64,000 nucleotides of DNA from NCBI GenBank assembly GCA_024449915.1, contig JAMZAV010000302.1:1-64000 (forward strand), read 5' to 3'. This stretch comes from Sweltsa coloradensis. Taxonomy: Eukaryota; Arthropoda; Insecta; Plecoptera; Chloroperlidae. A program made the position numbers and the translations under genes. This document shows, piece by piece, positions 26,001 through 38,000 of the stretch (position 1 is its first letter; each line of letters opens with the position of its first letter). The notes below the pieces were generated by a model that was given only the letters and a program-made list of their open reading frames with translations, made no database searches and was not told the DNA's origin.

Positions 26001-29000
26001 TCAAAATCGGTAGAACACAAGACGCCCATTAATAAAAAACACAAATTAACAAAGTAATTATCTACTTACTCAACACCAAGTCACGCTCTGTAAACAGCTG
26101 CTGGTTATAAATTCACACAAAAACTAAAGATCTATTGAAAGGATTCGTAGGACTCAAGCTACAATTATAAAAATTAATCAAGTTTCCATTGATATAATTA
26201 AGAACACAAAAATACAATTACAAAAACATGTCCCTACCTGCCTAATAGAGCTCTAAATTAAAGTTTACATTCCCCGTGTCACTTTTGACCTCCAAACACC
26301 TGTATACTCACAGTGAGTACAGGGTCAACCAAAATATAAGTATTAAGTTTAAGTTAAATGGTTGTTTGAATGAAATTGAATAATAATATTTAATGATTGG
26401 TACTCATCGTAATTAGTGTCGTATCCTTGTGCTGTAGAATCCAAAGCGATGATACGGTCGACGTAATCCAATTGTAATAATGTGTGGGGGAAATCACATG
26501 GTCGGCGAAGATCAGGAGAACACGTGGTCGCAGACGAAAACACAAAATCAAGAAAGCAGCTGGTCGTTGTAAACAAAGTGACGTTTTGTTTGTCACGGGA
26601 AAAGTTCCATGTAGCACGTGGTCGCAGATGAACACAATATTATGAAAGCAGCTGATTGTTGTAAACAAAGTGACGTTTTGTTTGTCACGGGAAAAGTTCC
26701 ATGTAGCACGTGGTCGCAGATCAGATGACGTTTACGTTTGACAATCAGGCCCTATCAGGCCAACACGGCCTTCCGCGTCACACACACGCACGCACACACA
26801 CACCTCCTCTCCTCACGTTCGACACGACACTCTGCTGGTTTGCCTCTCACATCTCGGTGTCCTGCGGACAACCCTCCCTACTATACACCCCTCCCTCATG
26901 ACTGTTAGTCGGTTCAAGGTAAGAGCCCCCTAGGAAACCTGTTATGTTGTTTCTATTTAAACCTGCCTGTCGCGTCCTTGGTCTGGTCACTTCTCTACTT
27001 TTGACTGAGTAACTTTGTTCTGGAAGCTTCTACCAACCCTCCTACGATGAAGACGTAGCAGGATAACACGTAGGCCATGGTGCCTGGAGCATTATTTCCG
27101 CGTTCATCCGTGCTCTCTAACGTCAATGATAATCTGTTACAATGATAAATTTGTACCCAAAAAACAACTTAAAACGTTAATAACTTTTGTAAATCAATAT
27201 CAAAATCAATGAACTAAGCGGCTATCTCTTAGTTCTCATCATGGCTTCCTATTTATCTACTTTAAATTAACAACATACTCCGTTAATGACCTTAATGAGA
27301 TTAATTACTAATTACTCCCTTTCCCTTGCTTCTGTCATTACTATCCTTTAATTAGTAATTATTAATAACAGTGTTGATGACCGTTACAGGTTTTTACTAA
27401 TATTAAGAAGTTCATATGCAAATTCACTTGATTTGCATACTAAAATCTCGTATTATTTGGAAATTTGAATACGGTAGGGCATGGATGTTACAATTACCCA
27501 CCCTTGGTTTCAAGACATTGGCACATATGTATTGAAAACAATTCTTATTAATATACATTAATTAATCATCAATTAATTAATCACACATAACATTTCATAA
27601 AATTATACTATTTACTTCAATGGAACTCATTAACTTTTATTCAAAAATTAATTATGAAAGTTTATTCATATCCAGCACCTAGTTTTAGATAACGTCTCGT
27701 CGGTCTATTCTAATCCCTAATCACCGCGCGTCCTAAACGTTACCTAAAGAAAATTAATGTAATTTTAAATTAATAAAACACGAAAGTAAAATTAATTCAA
27801 AGTATAAAAAGTAAAATTGTCAAATCATGTTGAAAATACAAGTTGAGCGACCGTACTATAAGTTGTCCGACTTCCGCGTTCCTAGTCTGTCGTGGCCATC
27901 TTGGCTCGAGCTACCAGCTGTGGACGTAAACAAACCCCTTCACCCCCCCTAGACTCGTCTCTACCGTGGCTAAAGTCGGTGCGCCACGCCCCTCAGGCTG
28001 TGAACGAACGCGACCCCCCACAAACCAGTCCAGACGACATTGGATCTGTGCATCTCACTCTCACCTTCTCTGTCCCGCTGGCTCAACTCTCAACCACAAC
28101 AAACCCTCTAAACTGCATTCCAACTCACTGAAGCAGATAACTAAAACAGCTTTTTCCTAGCTTCTAACATAAAATCGATAACTTTTCAGAACTGGTCGTT
28201 TCAACACACAACTCAACCTACAAGATGCTACCCTAACAAATAACCTTTTGACAGCGAGCCCTACTTCTCAAAACACATTTACAAATACAAGTCATAACCT
28301 ACGTTGGTTAATTAATTAATCTAAACACACATTACATTTATAATTGATTATTGTAATTATCATTGTTCTCGACGAATCTTAACATCTCTAATTAGGTCAC
28401 CAAAACAAAATCTGAAACCCCTGGCATCTACATTCTAATAATTGAAATACCAATTAAAATTCTGACAACACCCTCATTAAGATAACATAACCGCTACCTA
28501 CTTAAGAAAAACACAAACCTTTCAATACAGAATCCTATCTTCCATATCCTGTCGTGGTACTCTTGTTTACCACCATATCAGTACACTCTTATCTCCTCAA
28601 CGACCCCCCCAAGATACCAATGCAGAATCCTATCTTTCATAACTTGACGCAGTCAGTACTTTTGTTTACCTCCTCTTCTACCCACCCAGTTTACCTCTCT
28701 CTCTCTACTTCCAGTCATGTCTTTCTAATTCAGTAATGCTGATTACATAATCGTCACTTGAATGCTATACAAAACTCAACCAATAAATCGCCAAATTACT
28801 TCGAACTTAATACCATTGATCCCGTTATTCTATCTTGACCTAATTTACATATTATCCTGTCCACAAATCAAAATACAAATCAACAAATTAACACACTAAT
28901 TGCTATTATTTTTTTTTTTTAAGATTCCGGTAGATACACCCCAGTAATTGAAACACTAAAATAAAATTTACACACCCTCATTAGAATAAAACTAGCCGCT

Positions 29001-32000
29001 ACCTACTTTGAGAAAGACACTAATCAATCACTAATCACAACTCTTTCCCATATCTCATTATCCTCATCATTCTATCCTCATCTCCCCATCATCATCTCAT
29101 CACTATCTATCCAAATCGCATCATCAAATCTCAAATCAAAATCGCCTCTCCTATCAACTCAACCAAATCAAATCTCGAATCAATGGATTCCAACTCACTT
29201 CTCAAATGTCAACAATTAACAAAGCCCTTATCATAGCTCACTAGTCCACCACGTATCATCATATCAATTCGTTTATCCATATTTTATGCCCTTCTCACTT
29301 CAGTAATGCAGACTAACCTATCCCAATTAAAATGCTAATTAAATTCTAATCAATGTCCCGCCAAATCACTTAGAATGCAAAACCAACAATCCTTATCAGA
29401 TTTTGACCCAATTTTTTTTTTTTAAGTCTAAATTTACATGAACATTTAGATAAACTTATCCTAATTGCTCACTGCCAAATCGTTTTACAATCACTGGTTT
29501 TATTACGTTAACCATTTCATTTTAACTTTAGTTTGTTCATCCTTGTCTATTTTTCTTGTTTTCATACGTCCTCTAGACGCTACCTGTTGGTGTCCCAAAT
29601 CTTTCATTTTAACCCTCGCCAACACACCCTGTCCTTGTTCACGTTTTTTCTTGAGGCTACTCGCTTCCAAGTAATTCTTTTCAAACCAGTTTATTTTCAT
29701 CCAACTCTCACTTTCGCCTCGTTCTTCTATTTCCATCTCCCACTTCTTTCGTTTTACCCACTCAACTGTCATTTTAAACTCGACTACCCCTTCTAACCTC
29801 ATTTCGCATTTCAATCCATGAGTATTCCACCCACTCCATTCTCTTTCGGGAATTCTTCTCATACCGAAACCAAACACATTCATTTTCGTGTCTTTAACAA
29901 TTGAACTTCAATTAATCCTGTATCCATCACTTAATAACTCTCTTATCAACAAAACTTTCAATAAACTCCTCATTAATTACTTTTTCATAATTAACACTCT
30001 CCTCACTAAAACTTTCATCACCATCACTCATCTCAATCTCGACATAGTTCAAACTACTATCCTCAAACTTCTCATCCTTATCATCAACCAATTCAATTAC
30101 GATTTCATCATTAGCCACTTCCTCGTTAGCTCCTTCTACCTGATTATCTATCGCCTGTTTACTTTCTACTCTCTCTCTGCTCAGTGCCTGTCCACATTCT
30201 TTTACTGCTTGTTTTAATCCCCCTATTTCCTGTGACAGTTTTGTGGACAGTTTGTCCGAAATCTCCCTATTTTCCTGTGACCGTTTGTCATATTTTTCAC
30301 TCAAGTCCTGAAATTGTTTATCAGATTTTTCACCCATTGCTATTATTACTCGCATTAATCTTTGAAATTGGTCCTCATCCATATTGTCAAACTTTGTAAT
30401 TATCTTTTAAGTTTATTATTTTATTAATTAACTCGATTCGTTGTTCATTACGTTCTGTAAACAATCACAAAAAAAAACTTTAAATTCACAAAAAAAAAAA
30501 AAATTTCAAAATGTTTGTCTTTTACGAAATTTTTTTATATTTTTAATTTTTATTAATTACCCCGGGTAATGGTTAATTACGAGCCCCAACGTTGACGGCG
30601 ACAATTGTAAACTTCACCCCTCTCGCTTGCCCAAAGCCGAGTGACAGTTACAAAAAAAACAAAGAATATTTAAATTTTTGCTAGCTCAAAATCGGTAGAA
30701 CACAAGACGCCCAATTAATAAAAACACAATTAACAAAGTAATTATCTACTTACTCAACACCAAGTCACGCTCTGTAAACAGCTGCTGGTTATAAATTCAC
30801 ACAAAACTAAAGATCTAGTGAAAGGATTCGTAGGACTCAAGCTACAATTATAAAAATTAATCAAGTTTCCATTGATATAATTAAGAACAAAAAATACAAT
30901 TACAAAAACATGTCCCTACCTGCCTAATAGAGCTCTAAATTAAAGTTTACATTCCCCGTGTCACTTTTGACCTCCAAACACCTGTATACTCAACAGTGAG
31001 TACAGGGTCAACCAAAATATAAGTATTAAGTTTAAGTTAAATGGTTGTTTTGCATGAAATTGAATAATAATATTTAATGATTGGTACTCATCGTAATTAT
31101 TGTCGTATCCTTTAAGTGCTGTAGAATCCAAAGCGATGATACGGTCGACGTAATCCAATTGTAATAATGTGGGGGGGAAATCACATGGTCGGCGAAAATC
31201 AGGAGAACACGTGGTCGCAGACGAAAACACAAAATCAAGAAAGCAGCTGGTCGTTGTAAACAAAGTGACGTTTTGTTTGTCACGGGAAAAGTTCCATGTA
31301 GCACGTGGTCGCAGATGAACACAATATTATGAAAGCAGCTGATTGTTGTAAACAAAGTGACGTTTTGTTTGTCACGGGAAAAGTTCCATGTAGCACGTGG
31401 TCGCAGATCAGATGACGTTTACGTTTAACAATCAGGCCCTATCAGGCCAACACGGCCTTCCGCGTCACACACACGCACGCACACACACACCTCCTCTCCT
31501 CACGTTCGACACGACACTCTGCTGGTTGCCTCTCACATCTCGGTGTCCTGCGGACAACCCTCCCTACTATACACCCCTCCCTCATGACTGTTAGTCGGTT
31601 CAAGGTAAGAGCCCCTAGGAAACCTGTTATGTTGTTTCTATTTAAACCTGCCTGTCGCGTCCTTGGTCTGGTCACTTCTCTACTTTTGAACTGAGTAAAC
31701 TTTGTTCTGGAAGCTTCTACCAACCCTCCTACGATGAAGACGTAGCAGGATAACACGTAGGCCATGGTGCCTGGAGCATTATTTCCGCGTTCATCCGTGC
31801 TCTCTAACGTCAATGATAATCTGTTACAATGATAAATTTGTACCCAAAAAACAACTTAAAACGTTAATAACTTTTGTAAATCAATATCAAAATCAATGAA
31901 CTAAGCGGCTATCTCTTAGTTCTCATCATGGCTTCCTATTTATCTACTTTAAATTAACAACATACTCCGTTAATGATGTCGCTGCACACTCGTCCTAGGT

Positions 32001-35000
32001 CCTAACTTAACGTTCCGCGATGAATCGTCAATCGTCGCTGATAAGTTTTCTAACCTTGACTTGAACCTACTGTTTACAAACGTGCTATTTTTATTATCTC
32101 GGGGTTTTTGCATACGTTTATAATGGTTTTTAAAACAAAAGATTGGATTGACAAATAACACGAATTCTATGTGTTCTACACGCGGGATGGAAAAATCTAG
32201 CCCTAGCAAAACAAAACACAAACATGTACAGTGGCGGATCGGTGATGCAACAACATACAACTTCTGCCCTCGCGGGTCCCGAAGAGGTACCTGACCTGGC
32301 ACGCTAGTGCTGAGCCGCTCCACTCCCAGGGCTGCACTCGTCCGGTGGTCGCTCGACGTTCCTGCTTGTCCTGTACTAGTTGCTACTTAAGAATTAGATA
32401 GTTGAGAACTGCTGAAGGCTGAGAATTGACTTATAAGGAGGATTTTAGGATGTTCATGCTAACTCAGTGAGTGAAACAATTTAAAAGCAGTGGCGTTATA
32501 TTGTAACATTTGTGACATGCTAACTACTGACATCCGGGTTGTTTTAATTTAGGGGTTGGATCCAACTCATGCAAGATAAGAAAACATAAAAATAATTAAT
32601 ACCCTGGTTACACAATCCTTAAGAATAGGGCTTATTATAATACGAAGATTCGTAGCCTATCGTTGTTCGTAGAGGGGGAGGGGGAGGACGTCGCCATCTT
32701 GGAAGTGCCTTGCACGGGAGTGGCCGGGGAGAGGGGTGGCCGACGGTAGATCTCTGCTACGGAAGGGCCCTGTGTCCGCGCTTGCCGTGGTATCGGGGTC
32801 ACGTGATCGTGAACTGGCCGATTTACCGACCTTCCTAAGAAAACCGCCTAGGCCCTCAGATGAACTCGAAGTTCTCTGGGTCTCGAACAATTTGGGGGAG
32901 TTGCAACTTATGGGTTATTTATCTTACTTGCGTAGTGTAGTGGATGTCCAAACGGTGATGTAGAGGTGACCCGGGTAGTCCCACGTGTTGGACATACCAA
33001 GTCAACTTACTTCGAAAAGACCGGAAAACCTTGAAACACTCTTACTGAACTCGCATGTCACTCCGTATGGTGTAGATATAAGAATTTACCATAGTAATGC
33101 GATGTCGTCGTTATTCGCGCATGGCTATTGAACACTCGCCATGTGGCTAGCACGTTACTCGGCTATCACGAAGATTATTGATATTTACTTGAGAAAACAT
33201 AGTTATACACGCGAGATGTAGCTCGACCTCAGCAGGAGGTACAAACCCATCCTGGGATTACTCCCCACTTTCGCGAAAATACCCATGCTTCCAGAAACAC
33301 TGGTTAAAGATGCACTCTACTTGCAGTCAACCGCCGTCTTCTCTCGTGATGTGCGTAGTGGACGATCCTTTGCTCAAAACACACTTGCTTCGACTACTTC
33401 CGTTGGTTTTACACTCTGCCCTGTGATTGGGTCTCACCACCCGCGAACTTCAAACTAAGGGCTGTTATTGGTCTAGGGGTTGTCTACGTATTTCCGCTTT
33501 CTGGACGAGAATTCGCCTTCACTCGCGTTTTTACTGCCTCGCTGGCTCGGCCAGCGTCCGTGGTTGTCATTGGCCGAGGCCACGACGAGGACCAGTGAAG
33601 CGAGGGGATGTATCGGCTAGGCTACACATTCCTGAGCCCAAAACACCTCACTTGCGGTGCCAAACTCAACTTTCCAGCTTCTCTACTGCAGGGTGGTTCG
33701 GAGATCCCGTTACCTGTACTCCCTATCTCAAAAACATCGGTGAAATTAACCAAATACATTGACTCTCAGCTGCACTTGCACAACTAGAGTGGCTACTGAT
33801 TTATTACTTGTGATCTGTGACATCACGTACATTTGTAAGCAATATGCAAATTTACTTAGCCAATTAAATGCCTTAACTGTTTACAATTAAACCTTATCAT
33901 ATGCAAATATATTAAAATAAAAATGAAAAATTCTCCGGCTGAGGGCCAAAATGAGACTTGCACAGGCCGTGCGGTTACAATAGCCCCCTTAGCTTCTGGA
34001 GAGTACTTGACATCATGTCTCTCTAGAAGTTAACCTTCCGTGACATCGTACGGCCACATCGCCGACTGACTCAACTTCAAGACATCATTTTTATTATTGA
34101 CCTACGTGAGGCGTAAGGCAACAATTATTGGCGCAGGGTGGTAGGCATCCTGTCCCAATAAACATACATACATAAAACACACTCTCCACTGGGCACATCC
34201 TAAGATTCTCCATACCCTAGTCGAAGTTACGTTGTTGACCCACAGGTCCCCACAAGACATATTGTTGATTTTATACTGGCTCCCCTGGACGTATTCCCAC
34301 CCAGGAACCTTGTTGCTAAAAACAACCACAACGTTCCACAAGGAACTTCCCTTGGTTCCTACTACGCACCCTTGCGCTACGCCCACTGTAACACAAGTTG
34401 ACGCTGAACCCGTCTCACGCGCACCGGTGTCCACAACCCTGGTTGCGTCACGCGCTCTAGCGGCCAGGCCGCTGCACCTCTCTCCGTCACTGACACATGT
34501 TTGCTACCAGCTGTGAGCCTACGCCCACTCGGCGCTCTCTCTAAGTAAGTGTCTGACACATGGTAAGTGGTGGACTCACCGACTTCCATCCTAATAACAA
34601 CAAAATGTACCGGGCTATCTCGTATAGATAGTGGTTACGTTACATTTAAAAAGCTTGACCTATCCCTAGCGGGAGATTTACAAGACAAAACTTTTCCTTC
34701 ACGCCACGAAGGCAAATTAAAATTACATTTACGTACCCTCTCGGGAGTTTATAAAGAAAACCGCCATTATTTACACCTACACTTGAGATGAATGGTGACT
34801 CGGTTCACTAAAGAAAGTCTACGAGGACCTTACGCAAGGTAAGACTACGTCAACCCCGTGGGTGACCAAACTTACGTTCACAACTACTCATTGCGCTCAC
34901 CAAAGACAACAACCCTAACTCAGCTGACTTTCTAGGTCACCCCACTGGACTCGCATCCACTTACACGGACTCGTCGTGAAAAGTACTTGTTCTGTTGTGA

Positions 35001-38000
35001 CCTGGTTGGTGACAACTCTAAAACTTGCATTGCGGCCGGTGGTAGTACCACATTTAAATACAAACGCTACGTACATGTACATCACACAGAAACAAAAGAA
35101 CATCAGAGAGCACAGCTCAGAGACACAAATACCGTCCTAGATTCTATCGCGTAAACAAGAAAAAAGGTGCTACTTGAGCAAATTATTAAACCATGTGCCT
35201 GATAGGTACATCCTCCAGGCGCGATCCTTGTCTACGCAGAGGTATGTCCGTACACAGCATGCCTATGGGTGCATTCTTCCAGGGTGGACCTGTGTTATGA
35301 AGATATGTCCGTACACAAATAAACGCGAGATCTCAGAAGATCAGCACGGTCCTGACTGGCGTCCAATGTAACGTAGGTCGTGAAAAAGCTTACTGCCTTG
35401 TCATTCTGACAGAGTCCAGTAATTTAAAAAGGCAAGCATGGCAAAGTCCCAAGCCCTGTTTTCGTTGAGTGGTGGGGATGAGTCGTGCTTCTGCAAACTC
35501 GTTGCTACTGTCGTGGTTGTTGCGTCTGTTGACAACTACGGTCAATGACCCGCGTGCAGTGTGCTCTGTAGCGATCAGCTCCCTCAGCCGTCGTCTTCGC
35601 ACCTCGTGCGTCTACCTTGCCCTAGGGCTCTCTCTCTCGCTCGCTCTCTCTCGACGCCCGGTCCCTTCGACTGGCGCTGTGTTCTGCGCAGCCAGCTGAT
35701 AGTTCACCACTCTCGGCTCGTGTGTCTCTCCGTGGCGCGTGCTTCGGTCCGGGGTTCGGTTCCCTAGTGGACATGCACTCCACACACCTATCTAGCTATC
35801 TGTACAACACGCTCGCACTTCTTCACTCTAGAGTGCCGACTTATACTTTTTAAGGTTGACTACATTATACACGCCCTTCACTACGCCTTGTGCATCGGGT
35901 AGCTCGTACGCATTTACACCTGCAACTGCTGTAATGACAAAAGGTCCACTGTACAATAAGAACAACTTCTTCGTCTCCTTGTTGGTCATGTGGATACATT
36001 CAATTCCTTCAATAGAACCAGTTCCTTCATTTCCTCTCCAGTGGGTTGATTGGGGTCCGCCCCCTCTCAGCTCGCGCTGCGGTCCTAGGTTCGACGCCGT
36101 AGTGACGCGCCCGCATAAAATACCACGAAGAACAAAATACAATCACTAACTTAAAATTACTTGTTTCGAAGACACTCTTCACTAGCCTACGCCTCGGTCC
36201 TTAGTGAGCTCGCGGCTTTCTTGACTTATGACCGGGCCTGCCCCCTAGCTCTCTCTGGCTAATATACTGGGGTCGGGTCGGGGTCTCTTTACGTTTAGCA
36301 ACGACTGCCCCCTCCTGCTTCATACGCCTCTTCGACGACCTCGTGGCTTGGAGCTGAATACTTCATTTTTACTCGCGCCACACACTCGTCTGACGAGCGC
36401 TCGAACACGTGCTCAGGCTGTGCGCGTGCCACACCCCTATATCTTTCTAGAAGGGCCTCCTTCCATACGTCGAAACATGTTATGGGTGTTTCGCGGAGCC
36501 AAGCTAGCACTTGTCCCCTGCAACACTGCGTTGCTAGCATAACCTTGGAGTTTTCCGAGACGTGATATTCGCCGAAACGTTTTTCTAATATGTCTAGAAA
36601 TTCTTGCGGGTGTAACCCAGACGCCGTATTGTTGAAGATTATATTTTCCTTAGCTAATCGCTCGCTTACATATTTTTCTTCTTTTGCATCGGTCCGCTCT
36701 ACGCGCTCACTCGCTCTCGAACCCGTGCGTCCCTGATCGGCTCCTCGGAGTTCGTCCCACAATTCCTTCCTCAGCGTCGCGACGCGCGCATCGAGCTCGT
36801 CTCGAATCTGGCTACCAGCTGTCTGTTCGTTCGGGTCGGTCCGTGGTCCGTCTCGATTGTCCTCGCCTGTATCTAGCCTTCGCCCCAGGGTTGCCACTTG
36901 CGCCGACAAACCATCCATGTTGCTCGCAATCTCAGCTATCGCGTTGCGCGTTTCATTTGTCGAGTCTCGCACACCCGATTCTACGCTTGACAATAGCCCT
37001 TGTTGTCGGTTCTGCACGTCTCCTGCCTTCTCCGTCTCACTCGCAATCTTGGCGTTGATAGCATCAATTTCCGTGCGAATATTAGATTCCAGCGTTTGTA
37101 GCGATTCGCGCTGCTGTTTATTATCCTTAGTTATTGATTGTGCTATCTGCTCGATTTTTTTGTTGATTCCGGTCGCCTGATACGTCAGATTGTCCCGAGC
37201 AATAGTAGCTTGCATTGTTATTTTTACGCTCAGCTGTTCTTTCTCTTTCTCCCACTCCTTCTCCATTCTAGCTAGCCGCTTGTCATAGGCCTCTTCGCGT
37301 TCTCTTTCCTTCGCTTGGAATATTTCATGCATTTTGTCCCTTCTCTCGAGCATTTTATCCATTCTAGTCATTATTTTGACCTCCCACGCGTCCCACGCTT
37401 CTTCACTCATAAACCGGGCTGTAGGGTCCCTAGGTTCCGACGTTGCCGATTTTCGGTTACTCGCTCTGTCCCTTCCGATTCGACGGGAGTCTCGTCTCTG
37501 ACTTCGTGTCCTGACTCATTGCTCTCGACAAGTGAACAATCTCGTAACACCTCTACGTCTCCTGACTCATCCTCGCGTACGTATTGTGCCCCTGGTTCCG
37601 CGAATACGCTGGGTACCACAACACTGCGCCTAGCCTCGCTATCTATTTCCTTGTCCGTTGACATTGTTAACTTTTTGCTTTTCGGCATTATTCCCACTTG
37701 GTAATTCGTGTTACTTGATTCGCGGTGATTACTCAACACAACAATCTCAAACTTTCGCGTCGCGGTGATTCGAAAGTCCCACGCCTGGGTTCCACTTCCT
37801 AACCCACAACAACACAAACTCTCAATCCCGGTCGCGGTGATTAATCGTGCCTCGCAGTTGGGCCGCCAATTTGTCGCTGCACACTCGTCCTAGGTCCTAA
37901 CTTAACGTTCCGCGATGAATCGTCAATCGTCGCTGATAAGTTTTCTAACCTTGACTTGAACCTACTGTTTACAAACGTGCTATTTTTATTATCTCGGGGT

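Noticed and set aside
26349..26668. Cysteine- and phenylalanine-rich minus-strand frames at 26349-26668, duplicated at 30961-31355
   Set aside because: They are inside the LTRs of element 1, arise from its 93-bp repeats, and are duplicated only because LTRs are duplicated.
36684..37180. Plus-strand frames opposite gag
   Set aside because: They are the antisense shadow of the gag coding sequence.
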